Assembly: GCA_045648985.1 (NCBI GenBank)
Contig: JAZROZ010000028.1
Location: 1-64,000, forward strand
DNA: 64,000 bases
DNA from: SIG437 sp045648985
GTDB lineage: Bacteria > Bacillota > Clostridia > UBA1381 > UBA9506
Direction of reading: 5' to 3'
The notes beneath the pieces are model-generated. The model was not told the origin of the DNA. It worked only from the letters and a program-made list of their open reading frames with translations, and ran no database searches. Positions 41,967-50,310 of the stretch are shown here, piece by piece (the stretch's first letter is position 1; each line of letters begins with the position of its first letter). Made by a program: the position numbers and the translations under genes.

Positions 41967-42680
41967 ATGGCAGATGTATTAAACTTTGATAAAACTAATT
42001 TTCTTGGGTATATAGACACAAGATGGACATTAAAAGATTGCGTTTTAACTTCTGACAATCTTCTTCAAATAATGCCTAATGGCTCTGCTTTACTCACTCT
42101 CATTGAAGAAGTTCAAGACCAATTTGCCTATATCAACCTAAAAGTAATGTTTTCGGGTGATAGTATATCACCCGAAAACAACTACAAGAGCAAACCTACA
42201 ATTTATTTAAGAGAGGCTTATAAGGACTTACAAACAAATGAAATAAATAAGTCAGTTTTTAGGGGGTTAGGTTTTAACACATTTATTGAAGAAGATGATA
42301 TTTATACAGATTCAACTACTTTTAAGACTGAAAATAGACCTATGGCACAGTTTCAGTTAGAGATTAAAAATGAGACAGAGGACACTTTATATATTCACTC
42401 TATTGAAGCATTTAAGAGTGTAGATATACCTGAAAGTCAGTTGTCAAAGTTTACTCAAAAACTTTATAAAGAAGGTAGTGCAGAACTCTTTAAGGTATAT
42501 CATAATGATGATTCAGTTTATTCTATGAATGGTTTAGGTGTTTTCACTCAAAACAACCTTGCAGAAATCAAATTTATGCTTAATCTCTATGATGGTCAGT
42601 TAATTTCTGTAAAAACTAATGCAGGACAGACAGTATCAGTACAACATATTATAGAGCAAATCAACCTTGAAGAAGCATAA
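41967..42680 (+). CDS. Tail/baseplate protein of unknown type
   Basis: 237 residues from ATG 41967, 7 bp after AGGGAGTG. Beta-rich (KDCVLTSDNLLQIMPNGSAL, FAYINLKVMFSGDS, AQFQLEIKNETEDTLYI), ending in a helical VKTNAGQTVSVQHIIEQINL segment. No family recognised. It contains a perfect 14 bp inverted repeat in its coding sequence at 42149-42179. Confidence 0.55.
   Translation: MADVLNFDKTNFLGYIDTRWTLKDCVLTSDNLLQIMPNGSALLTLIEEVQDQFAYINLKVMFSGDSISPENNYKSKPTIYLREAYKDLQTNEINKSVFRGLGFNTFIEEDDIYTDSTTFKTENRPMAQFQLEIKNETEDTLYIHSIEAFKSVDIPESQLSKFTQKLYKEGSAELFKVYHNDDSVYSMNGLGVFTQNNLAEIKFMLNLYDGQLISVKTNAGQTVSVQHIIEQINLEEA
42149..42179. repeat. Perfect palindrome inside a tail gene
   Basis: GTTTTCGGGTGATA, loop GTA, TATCACCCGAAAAC: a 14 bp perfect stem within coding sequence. 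Its strength is unusual in the AT-rich late region. Confidence 0.85.
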
Positions 42681-42692
42681 GGGGGTCATATT

Positions 42693-42842
42693 ATGAGTGA
42701 AGAAGAAAAAGTAGTTATACAAGATTTTGTTAAAAATAGATTAGCAGTAGATGAAAATTGGTGGATTAATTTTCTTTTAGGAGTGGGTTTAGCAGGAATT
42801 GCTTGTGGTGAGTACATTTTAGAGAAAACTGAAACTGAATGA
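42693..42842 (+). CDS. Small single-TM tail-region protein
   Basis: 49 residues from ATG 42693, 9 bp after GGGGG. Charged N-terminal helix (SEEEKVVIQDFVKNRLAVDE) followed by one TM segment (WWINFLLGVGLAGIACGEYI). Size and position resemble XkdX-type or small holin-like proteins often found after baseplate genes. No firm family. Confidence 0.6.
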   Translation: MSEEEKVVIQDFVKNRLAVDENWWINFLLGVGLAGIACGEYILEKTETE

Positions 42843-42862
42843 TGGACACGTGATATATTACT

Positions 42863-42898
42863 TTGGACATAAAGTTGAGCAGAAAATACATGATTAAT
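42863..42898 (+). promoter_or_regulatory. Bipartite phage element, copy C
   Basis: TTGGACATAAAGTTGAG at 42863 and ATTAAT at 42893 (30 bp), in the 130 bp gap before the tail fibre gene. Confidence 0.6.
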
Positions 42899-42972
42899 AA
42901 GGGCAATTAATTTTATTATATATTAATTATAAGATATACATATTGATAATAAAGTACAAGGTGGTGAATAAT

Positions 42973-44967
42973 GTGGGTTTTCAAAGACTTGTACCAGAAG
43001 AAGAACCAATAATATTAGGTTATCTTTTAAGTAAGTATTTTTTAGGTTATAGAAAAAAAGGTTTTAGAGGATTTTATGGAAATCCTGACCCATATCCTTA
43101 TGGTGATGAAAATGTAGAGGATGGTAGTGGTGATTTCCCACGTGGTAGGCATGGTAAGCCACCTTATACTACTGCAAATGGAGATTTAGTAGGTTTAGGT
43201 GGTAATCAAAATGGTGGTGGTAGTGGAAATTACCCAGGTATATTTGGTCAAGGTGGTAATGGTGGTGCTTGGACTTCATCAGGTGGTGGTGGTGGTTTTT
43301 ATGGTGGTGGTAGTGGTTATGTTTTTTCAGGTGGTGGTGGTGGTTCTTCCTTTGCTTATGGTATAGGTAGTGTTAGAACAAATGGTCAAACCATTTCAGT
43401 AGATTGTGCTCCTGCAGATTATATGCAAATTACAGACTATATGGAAGAACAAGGTTTTTTAGGTTGGACTCCTGAAGAAGTTATGTTTTATAGTGGTCTT
43501 ATAGTAGGTTATAATCCAGAGTTTAGTAGAAATGCAAATTTTGGTAATGGTTGGGCTAAAGTAGGAAATACAATTTTTGAGTATAGTAGTGGTACACAAG
43601 AATATGTCGTGCCAGCGGATGATTGGTATGTTTTAGAGTGTTTTGGTGCTCAAGGTGGTGGTATAAATACTTCTGATGACACAACAAAAGAATATGTTGG
43701 TGGTTGTGGTGGTTATGCAAAGGCTATGTTCTACCTTAGAGCAGGTATGAAATTGTATATAGTGACAGGTCAAGAAGGTGGAACAATTAGAGACCCAGTA
43801 AGACCACAAGGTTATGGTGGTGGTGCAGGTAGAACACAAGGATTTGCTGGTGGTGGTGCTACTTCAATCTACTTAAAACCTAATGACTTTTCTGCCCGTT
43901 TGTTAGTAGCAGGTGGTGGTGGTGGTGCAAGTTGTAGTGATATGGGTCCTGATGAGCCAGATGACAAAGATGGTAAAGATAAAGACAGTCCTAATAGTGA
44001 TGGTAAAGATAAATTAAGCACAGGAAAGCAAATGTTTATTATTTCTGATTTATCAATAGCACATGTAGATATAAATTATAAGTGTTCTAATGAGATTTCA
44101 GAAGATAAGTATATAAAAGTTAGTTTGTATGTAGATGGTGTAAAGCGTGGAGAACTAACAAAACCTGCTATTGCAGGTGGTGGTTTTGATAGGTGGACTT
44201 TTGATAATTTTGACACTTGGCTACCACCTAATACTACGCCATATTGGGCGTGTATTGAAGCAGTAGTAGAAACAAATTTAGAGCAATTTGCAGTTCCTGT
44301 TGGTGGTTTGATAATTTGGGTAGAAACAAAGCAAAGACCAAATGACATTATTCCACTTATAAAGAGTTTATTTGGGTATTTTACAGATGTGGTAAAAGCA
44401 AAATCTTATTTAAATTTCTTTTTGGAAGAAGTACAAAAAGCAACCTTAGCAGATTTAGAGCATATAGAAAGTAAGATAACTGTTAAGAGTTTATTAGATA
44501 TTTATATTAAAGTGGTCAAAAAATTACATAATTCAGAGGTAAGTCAAATTGAAGTTCAGTCGTTTTTGGACTTCGTGTTAAAGGAAGTCCAAAACCTATG
44601 CTTAAAAAACTATTCAAGCATAAAGGCAGACTCCTACTTCAAAATATTTTTTGGTGAAGAAGAATCAGAAGAAAAAACAGACTCATACTTCTTCTATACT
44701 ACAAGTAATGTAGGTGTAGGTTCTTATACTGCTTTCTTCCTTGAAGAAAAAGAGAAGATAAAAGACTTAAACTCTGTTTCTCCTGCAGATGCTCAAGCGT
44801 ACAATGAAATCAAGTTAAAGACAATAGAGAAGATAAAAAATGGTGAATTATCACAAGTCAATGCATCCTCTTATATAGAGGTAAAAATAAAAACAGTACC
44901 AGAACTAAAAATTGATTCAGTAGTTCAAGTAGATTCTGATACTTATAATGAAATCAAGGGGGTTTAA
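42973..44967 (+). CDS. Glycine-rich tail fibre/adhesin with C-terminal repeats
   Basis: 664 residues from GTG 42973, nine bases after AAGGTGGTG. Two glycine-rich zones: residues about 50-130 (GGNGGAWTSSGGGGGFYGGG) and 220-320 (YVVPADDWYVLECFGAQGGG, GYGGGAGRTQGFAGGGATSI), the latter like glycine-rich fibre-tip domains. A beta domain follows (FIISDLSIAHVDINYKCSNE). The last 200 residues are degenerate helical repeats of 25-45 residues (VKAKSYLNFFLEEVQKATLA; VKSLLDIYIKVVKKLH; EVQSFLDFVLKEVQNLCL; ADAQAYNEIKLKTIEKIK). Probably host-binding fibre. An ATG at 42971 in another frame opens a 13-codon peptide. Confidence 0.7.
   Translation: MGFQRLVPEEEPIILGYLLSKYFLGYRKKGFRGFYGNPDPYPYGDENVEDGSGDFPRGRHGKPPYTTANGDLVGLGGNQNGGGSGNYPGIFGQGGNGGAWTSSGGGGGFYGGGSGYVFSGGGGGSSFAYGIGSVRTNGQTISVDCAPADYMQITDYMEEQGFLGWTPEEVMFYSGLIVGYNPEFSRNANFGNGWAKVGNTIFEYSSGTQEYVVPADDWYVLECFGAQGGGINTSDDTTKEYVGGCGGYAKAMFYLRAGMKLYIVTGQEGGTIRDPVRPQGYGGGAGRTQGFAGGGATSIYLKPNDFSARLLVAGGGGGASCSDMGPDEPDDKDGKDKDSPNSDGKDKLSTGKQMFIISDLSIAHVDINYKCSNEISEDKYIKVSLYVDGVKRGELTKPAIAGGGFDRWTFDNFDTWLPPNTTPYWACIEAVVETNLEQFAVPVGGLIIWVETKQRPNDIIPLIKSLFGYFTDVVKAKSYLNFFLEEVQKATLADLEHIESKITVKSLLDIYIKVVKKLHNSEVSQIEVQSFLDFVLKEVQNLCLKNYSSIKADSYFKIFFGEEESEEKTDSYFFYTTSNVGVGSYTAFFLEEKEKIKDLNSVSPADAQAYNEIKLKTIEKIKNGELSQVNASSYIEVKIKTVPELKIDSVVQVDSDTYNEIKGV
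44564..44594. repeat. Perfect inverted repeat inside fibre gene
   Basis: TTTTGGACTTC and GAAGTCCAAAA with a nine-base loop, in the repeat-coding part of the fibre gene. The stem includes TTGGAC, the first part of the intergenic phage element. Confidence 0.8.
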
Positions 44968-44969
44968 TT

Positions 44970-46445
44970 ATGTCAACAATAAATATACAGCCTGTTGTAA
45001 ATGCCAATGGTGAGACAATTTTGAGCGTTTTCACTCCTATGGGTAGATATCTTTGTGTTTTGGGACCAGATTTTATTACTAAAATGTGTGAATCTAATGT
45101 GCAAGGAAGTAAGGCTTTGGGTTTAGGACCCTTACATATGAAAGTTACAAATAACAATGAAAGTTTAGCAAACTATGATAACACAAACAATCTCCATATT
45201 TACTTCTATAATTCTGGTGGCAAAGAAGCGGTACATTTTAGCGGAAAGTTACCTTGCTTTGTATCAGGATATTTAGACGTGGATACTTCAAAGATAACTG
45301 CAAAAGTTAGTAATAAAGTAAGTGTTGGTACTATAACTGACACCAAAGAAGGATTAGTTAAAGAGAGATTAGGTCTGTTTAATATTTGTGGTACAATGTG
45401 TGGTATAACTGCGTATTGGCCTCAAGGCTATGGTACAGGTACTTTTGATAGTATGTGTGTAAGTTTGGTAGATTTAGAAAAATTAAAAACTCATACTTGC
45501 TCTGTAGATGCCAGACAGCCTATTTATGCAGGTATAGTTTTAGATACAGAAAATGCGTCAAGTTCAGATGGTGCAGATTTTTGTTATATAAGAAATGGAG
45601 TTCAGGGAATCACAGATGAAAATACTTTCCTTGTAAAGTTTAGGGGAAGAGCAGGTCTTTGGGATTATAACCTTGCTACAGGAGACGTGACACAGAGTTC
45701 AAGTACTTATGATGGTTATATGGGTGTATGGGGATATCCACAGTATGTTATAGATGGCGTTTTATATGGCTTAACGACAAAAGAAAAAGCGAATTCCACA
45801 ACTACTAATTACAGCACAGCCTATCTTTTCAGTTATAATCTATCAGATAAAACATCCGTTGCTGGGAGTTCTTGTAATATAAATGACGCAACTTCACTCT
45901 TAAAAGTAGGTCAAGATTTATACTTAAATACTCAAAATTATAGTTGGGGTCAAACTAGTAGCACTTATAAGCCAGCCTATAAAAAAGTTACACTTTCTAC
46001 TATGGGTACTTCTTCAACAACTTTAGAACACACAGTTCCATCCTATTTGGGCTATGACTACTCAATAGATAGTTTTGATGATGGTACTTATATCTTGCAT
46101 GACATAAAACATATGGTGTCTTGGCGATTTACAGATTTATCAGATATAGAGGCCTCTATTGTAGAGCCATATTGGGTATGTATAGGACAGCCTATTACAG
46201 TAGGAGAAAAAACTTATTTTATGGCTTACCATAGAGAAGGTTTTTACTATGGAAATAATTACTCAAGTGCTACTAATATCAATGATTGTTTCCAAAATGT
46301 CAGTTATAGCACATCAAAGTATATGCTCTTAACAGGTGATATTGGTCCTTTACTTGCTTATGGGCAGTTCAGTAAAACCTATGAAAAGACAGCAGATATG
46401 GACTTCACAACCAATTATTATATAAATGTTACTTCAAGTAATTAA
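44970..46445 (+). CDS. Putative receptor-binding tail protein, propeller-like
   Basis: 491 residues from ATG 44970, after AAGGGGG. Rich in beta-strand repeats with W, Y, G and N (LWDYNLATGDVTQSSSTYDG, YMGVWGYPQYVIDGVLYGLT, AYLFSYNLSDKTSVAGSSCN, YWVCIGQPITVGEKTYFMAY), compatible with a beta-propeller or similar blade fold. Located directly after the glycine-rich fibre and last in the tail module, it likely decides host binding. No family name. Confidence 0.55.
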   Translation: MSTINIQPVVNANGETILSVFTPMGRYLCVLGPDFITKMCESNVQGSKALGLGPLHMKVTNNNESLANYDNTNNLHIYFYNSGGKEAVHFSGKLPCFVSGYLDVDTSKITAKVSNKVSVGTITDTKEGLVKERLGLFNICGTMCGITAYWPQGYGTGTFDSMCVSLVDLEKLKTHTCSVDARQPIYAGIVLDTENASSSDGADFCYIRNGVQGITDENTFLVKFRGRAGLWDYNLATGDVTQSSSTYDGYMGVWGYPQYVIDGVLYGLTTKEKANSTTTNYSTAYLFSYNLSDKTSVAGSSCNINDATSLLKVGQDLYLNTQNYSWGQTSSTYKPAYKKVTLSTMGTSSTTLEHTVPSYLGYDYSIDSFDDGTYILHDIKHMVSWRFTDLSDIEASIVEPYWVCIGQPITVGEKTYFMAYHREGFYYGNNYSSATNINDCFQNVSYSTSKYMLLTGDIGPLLAYGQFSKTYEKTADMDFTTNYYINVTSSN

Positions 46446-46513
46446 AAATGATTTTGGACAGTTGAAAAATAAAATATTAATAAATTTAAAATTAGTAGGG
46501 TTATTTTTCCTGT

Positions 46514-46550
46514 TTGGACATAAATTGAAACAGTGTAACTATATATTAAT
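46514..46550 (+). promoter_or_regulatory. Bipartite phage element, copy D
   Basis: TTGGACATAAATTGAAAC at 46514 and ATTAAT at 46545 (31 bp). The 440 bp gap 46446-46885 also holds a partial copy at 46453, an AT-rich stretch with no gene seen, a hairpin and the methyltransferase promoter. Confidence 0.6.
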
Positions 46551-46729
46551 AAGACCTATTATAAATATACTATATATAATACAACAACATTGAAAAACTT
46601 ATTAAACATAATACATTATGGAGATATAATCTTTTCTTCTTTTGTTGCTATTAGTGGTGGTGTTGTGTGATATAGCATATTAATTTATTATTCATAAACC
46701 ACATCCTATTTTTTATTTTACTTATTCAA

Positions 46730-46764
46730 GATACGGGAGATTTCATAGAAATCTCCCGTATCTC
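46730..46764. terminator. Hairpin between tail module and R-M genes
   Basis: Perfect 15 bp stem GATACGGGAGATTTC, loop ATAGA near the centre. It lies 285 bp after the last tail gene and before the methyltransferase promoter; likely terminates late transcripts. Confidence 0.8.
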
Positions 46765-46818
46765 TTTGTATATATTGTAGTTTTTAGAGTTAAAAAGGTG
46801 TAAAATAGGTGTTTTATA

Positions 46819-46847
46819 TTGATTTTGAGCATTAGTTGTGATATAAT
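46819..46847 (+). promoter_or_regulatory. Sigma-A type promoter of methyltransferase
   Basis: TTGATT at 46819, 17 bp spacer, TATAAT at 46842, 39 bp before the methyltransferase start. A separate promoter would let the restriction-modification genes be expressed in the lysogen. Confidence 0.75.
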
Positions 46848-46885
46848 TTATTGTTGAGTAAGTGTATTAAGGAGGAGTTCCTTTT

Positions 46886-47899
46886 ATGAGTTATAAATCA
46901 ATAGATTTGTTTGCAGGTATAGGTGGTATCAGAATGGGTTTTGACCTTGCCTTTGGTAAGGAAATAGAGACCACTTTTATAAGTGAGTGGGATGAATATG
47001 CACAGAAAACATACTATGCAAATTTTGGTGAAGATATTACAATAGCAGGTGATATTACAAAAATTGATGAAAAAGATATACCTTCCTTTGATATATGCTT
47101 AAATGGTGTGCCCTGTCAAGCCTTTTCTTTGGCAGGTAAAAGACAAGGTTTTGAAGATGATTATCATGGTTTATGTAGAGGTACTTTGTTTTTAGATGTT
47201 GCCCGTATCTGTGATTATCACAAACCAAAAGTAATGTTTTTAGAAAATGTCAAAGGTATGGTGATGCATGATAAAGGTAGAACTTTTAAGATTATCTGCA
47301 AAACCTTTGAAGATTTAGGCTATACAGTTTATCATAAAGTTCTCAACTCTAAAGATTTTGGAGTTCCACAAAATAGAGAGAGAATTTATGTTGTGGCTTT
47401 TAGAAATGATTTAGATACAACAGGGTTTGATTTTCCTGCTCCTACTGATAGTACAAAAACCATTAGAGATATAATGGAAGAAAAACCTGTTGCTTCAAAA
47501 TATTACCTTTCTACAACCTATTGGGAAACTCTTTTAAGACATAAGGAAAGACACGCAAGTAAAGGACATGGCTTTGGGTATGAGATAAGAGACCTTGATT
47601 CAATAGCAGGTGCTATTGTGTGTGGTGGAATGGGTAGAGAGAGAAATCTAATTATAGATAAGCGCCAGACAGACCTGACACCAACTACACACATTAAAGG
47701 TGAGATTAATAAGTTGGGTATTAGAAAGATGACACCAAGAGAATGGGCAAGGTTACAAGGTTTTCCTGATAGTTTTAAGTTGCCTTTGGCTGATACTCAC
47801 TTATATAAACAGTTTGGTAATAGCGTATCAGTTCCAGTAATTCGTGCTATTGCAGAGAAGATTAAGGAAGTGTTAGATAGAAATGTGGAAATACAATAA
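46886..47899 (+). CDS. DNA (cytosine-5-)-methyltransferase
   Basis: 337 residues from ATG 46886 after AAGGAGGAG. Complete set of C5-MTase motifs: I DLFAGIGGIRMGF, IV NGVPCQAFSLAG with the catalytic Cys, VI ENVKGM, VIII VPQNRERIYVV, IX region RKMTPREWARLQGFPDSF, and X LYKQFGNSVSVPVIRAI. The target recognition region lies about 185-275. The specificity is not readable directly, but the neighbour suggests CCGG. It overlaps the endonuclease gene by 17 bp. Confidence 0.93.
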   Translation: MSYKSIDLFAGIGGIRMGFDLAFGKEIETTFISEWDEYAQKTYYANFGEDITIAGDITKIDEKDIPSFDICLNGVPCQAFSLAGKRQGFEDDYHGLCRGTLFLDVARICDYHKPKVMFLENVKGMVMHDKGRTFKIICKTFEDLGYTVYHKVLNSKDFGVPQNRERIYVVAFRNDLDTTGFDFPAPTDSTKTIRDIMEEKPVASKYYLSTTYWETLLRHKERHASKGHGFGYEIRDLDSIAGAIVCGGMGRERNLIIDKRQTDLTPTTHIKGEINKLGIRKMTPREWARLQGFPDSFKLPLADTHLYKQFGNSVSVPVIRAIAEKIKEVLDRNVEIQ

Positions 47900-48947
47900 A
47901 GGTGAATGGAGTGAACTTTACACATTTGCATATATTTTGAGTTCTGGTATGCTTTATGCAGCAGATAAAGACCTTAATAAAATTGAAGAGATTTATTTCC
48001 CTGTAATCAAAGTCATTAGAGAAGAAACTGCAGGGCATCCTATTGATTTCACCTGTGGTGAAATTATTAGGATTTACAAAGGTCAAGAATTGTTGAAAGA
48101 AGTGAAAAGGTCAGAGTTTGAAGAAGTGTTAGAGAAGTTATATAAAGAGATACCACAGGGCAGTAGAGCATTTGAGATAGATGGTATAGAAGAGTTCTTT
48201 AATGGGGTTTATTGTGAGAAAGTTAAAGCAAACTCAACCAAAAAGGAAGATATAACACTTCAACTTCATGATGTTCATACAGGTATAAGTCCTATATGTG
48301 GTTTCAGTATAAAGAGTTATTTGGGTGCTGACCCTACTCTGATTAATCCAGGAGAAAATACTAATTTCACCTTTATAATAAATGGGTGTAGTGATGAACT
48401 TATGGATGAAGTAAATGGTATAGAAACTCGTACAAAATTGATAGATAAAATGAATAGACTTATGGATGCAGGTTGTACATTTACTTTAACCAATTCTATT
48501 TCAGCACAATTTACTGAAAATTTGCAGTTCATTGATACCATAATGCCAACATTCTTAAACTATATGGTACTCTATACATATCAGTATGCTTTAAGACACA
48601 CAAAAGACATAATAGCAAAAATGAAAGAACTAAACCCACTAAACTTCTCTAATGTAGAGATGTACACATACAAATTTAAAAAACTGTTGTGTGCTTGGGC
48701 GTTGGGTTTGACACCAGAGCGTACAGATTGGTTAGGAACAGAAGATGCAAATGGTGGTTATATAACAGTAAAGAAAGATGGTTCTGTGGTGTGTTATCAC
48801 TTATATAACAGGACAGATTTTGAAAATTACTTGTTTGACTATACATATTTTGATAAACCATCTACTTCAAAGTATCACTACTTTAAGATATACAAGGAAG
48901 ATGGGGTTTATAAGATAAAATTATGCTTACAGGTAAGATTTAGGTAG
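47883..48947 (+). CDS. HpaII-like type II restriction endonuclease
   Basis: 354 residues from ATG 47883, overlapping the methyltransferase. The opening WKYNKGEWSELYTFAYILSS with GMLYAADKDLNKIEEIYFPV matches my memory of the HpaII endonuclease family (F/Y-N-K-G-E-W-S-E-L-Y), and ICGFSIKSYLGADPTLINPG with NTNFTFIING is the family's central F-S-I-K-S segment, with likely catalytic Glu and Lys residues. HpaII cuts CCGG. Family assignment from memory; the close linkage to a C5 methyltransferase supports it strongly. Confidence 0.75.
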   Translation: MWKYNKGEWSELYTFAYILSSGMLYAADKDLNKIEEIYFPVIKVIREETAGHPIDFTCGEIIRIYKGQELLKEVKRSEFEEVLEKLYKEIPQGSRAFEIDGIEEFFNGVYCEKVKANSTKKEDITLQLHDVHTGISPICGFSIKSYLGADPTLINPGENTNFTFIINGCSDELMDEVNGIETRTKLIDKMNRLMDAGCTFTLTNSISAQFTENLQFIDTIMPTFLNYMVLYTYQYALRHTKDIIAKMKELNPLNFSNVEMYTYKFKKLLCAWALGLTPERTDWLGTEDANGGYITVKKDGSVVCYHLYNRTDFENYLFDYTYFDKPSTSKYHYFKIYKEDGVYKIKLCLQVRFR

Positions 48948-48955
48948 GTGTAATT

Positions 48956-49630
48956 ATGAGTGTAATAAATATAGAGATGTTCAATAATCACGTGAGACAA
49001 GTCAAGGAGTTCACCTTGACTTGTGATACTTTAGAAGATTATTTGAGAAATATCAGATATAGTGGTGAAAATAGAATAAAAGATGAAGTTGTAGAGAACC
49101 TGCTCCTTCCACCTATTGCCCTTACCTTTTATAATAACTTTTATGAATGTGGTATCATACCAACAGAAACAGAACTCATAGATGAGTATTTAGAGCAGGA
49201 ATACTTCAAAATTATGGGTGATGAAGTAGAAGTTAGTTATGATAATCGTGTGGTAGTGGTGTCAAAAGAGGGTTTAATAGGTAGAATATTGAGAACTTAT
49301 CCTTCTTTGATTAGAGATTTTCATTTTTACCTTATGGTATATGAGAGCAGAGAATTTGATGCAGTTAGATACTCATTTATAGATGATTATCAGGGAAAAG
49401 TAGATTTGAAAATCTTATATAAAGGTAAGTGGTATAATGTAGGTCTGCTCTTGGGTAGTAAAAGGTCTTTGTTTTATAGATTCAAAAAGAAGTTCAGACA
49501 TAAGGATGTAGATTTGATTTATATAGAGTTGAATAAATCTGAGGCTGATTGGGTTGGTGACTTTATGCTCTACACACAAACTCACTTAAAACAACTAATA
49601 AAACAAATCAAAAAATCAAAACCCCTTTAA
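48956..49630 (+). CDS. R-M-associated protein of unknown function
   Basis: 224 residues from ATG 48956 after AGGTG. Helical first half (YLRNIRYSGENRIKDEVVEN) and a second half with VDLKILYKGKWYNVGLLLGS and KDVDLIYIELNKSEADWVGD, which alternates strands and acidic residues as in PD-(D/E)xK-like folds, but no catalytic triad can be fixed. Directly after the endonuclease and ended by a strong terminator, so it belongs to the R-M operon. It could be a second nuclease, a nicking enzyme or a control subunit. Confidence 0.5.
   Translation: MSVINIEMFNNHVRQVKEFTLTCDTLEDYLRNIRYSGENRIKDEVVENLLLPPIALTFYNNFYECGIIPTETELIDEYLEQEYFKIMGDEVEVSYDNRVVVVSKEGLIGRILRTYPSLIRDFHFYLMVYESREFDAVRYSFIDDYQGKVDLKILYKGKWYNVGLLLGSKRSLFYRFKKKFRHKDVDLIYIELNKSEADWVGDFMLYTQTHLKQLIKQIKKSKPL
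48997..49024. repeat. Perfect inverted repeat at start of R-M gene 3
   Basis: ACAAGTCAAGG, loop AGTTCA, CCTTGACTTGT, codons 14-23 of the third R-M operon gene. Could attenuate translation or bind a control protein. Confidence 0.8.
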
Positions 49631-49638
49631 ACTTACAT

Positions 49639-49676
49639 AATAAGCACCCGTTTCATTTTGAAACGGGTGCTTATTT
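49639..49676. terminator. Bidirectional terminator
   Basis: Perfect 15 bp stem AATAAGCACCCGTTT, seven-base loop, with A-rich and T-rich flanks. It separates the rightward R-M operon from the leftward genes that follow. Confidence 0.88.
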
Positions 49677-49773
49677 AAGTGTTGGAAAAAATGAAATAAA
49701 ATTTAGTGTCCATTAAAAAGGACAGTTTTATAGAGAAATTTATATGATTTTTGAAAAAATATGAAAAGATATT

Positions 49774-50085
49774 TTATAAAAGTGTTGAAACAGCATTAAT
49801 ACTAAAAACTCTAATATCTTCATAACCTTTATTTTCTAAATCTTCCTGATAATCTACCAAGTCAAAGTCCTCAATAAATTGCATAATTTGGGGTTGATTT
49901 TGTTTTAAAGTATTTCTATATTTTCGTAGAGTGGGTATATGATACTTTTTAGGAAAAGCAACAACAAACCAGCCCTCTTCTTCCAAAGCGTAGTTTTCAC
50001 AGGTCTTTTTGATAAAGTTAGAGAAGTATGAGTGAGTAGGGTTTAAAACCTTGTCAAGTTTTTCAGAAAAAGCATATAGTAACAT
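49774..50085 (-). CDS. Hypothetical phage protein
   Basis: 103 residues from ATG 50085 after AAGGAGA. Helical with FSNFIKKTCENYALEEEGWF, VVAFPKKYHIPTLRKYRNTL and DFDLVDYQEDLENKGYEDIR. No family recognised. It is leftward and isolated between the R-M operon terminator and the serine recombinase, in the region of probable lysogeny-expressed (moron) genes. Its upstream gap of 225 bp contains TTGGACATTAA near 50114 but no gene. Confidence 0.6.
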   Translation of the reverse strand: MLLYAFSEKLDKVLNPTHSYFSNFIKKTCENYALEEEGWFVVAFPKKYHIPTLRKYRNTLKQNQPQIMQFIEDFDLVDYQEDLENKGYEDIRVFSINAVSTLL

Positions 50086-50310
50086 ATCAAGTTCTCCTTG
50101 TCATATTGGGTTATTGGACATTAATTATAAAAGTTCTGAGCATATATTATAAAACAGTTGGGTATGATTATAAATAAATATTTTCACTTTAACACTCTTT
50201 AATCTTTCTTTTATTATAAAAGGTATGGTCTAAAATTATTTAGAGTTAAAAATTATGAAAATATTTAATTATAGAGAGGACTTTTGCTTGTCATTACTGT
50301 ATTTTGTATT

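Noticed and set aside
42971..43012. 13-codon peptide MWVFKDLYQKKNQ at the fibre gene start
   Set aside because: It shares the ribosome site with the fibre gene's GTG, but is too short to support as a gene; it could be a leader peptide.
46446..46700. Further tRNA-like elements in the gap before the R-M genes
   Set aside because: Short pairings such as GTGGT and ACCAC exist, but no T-loop consensus or D-arm was found.
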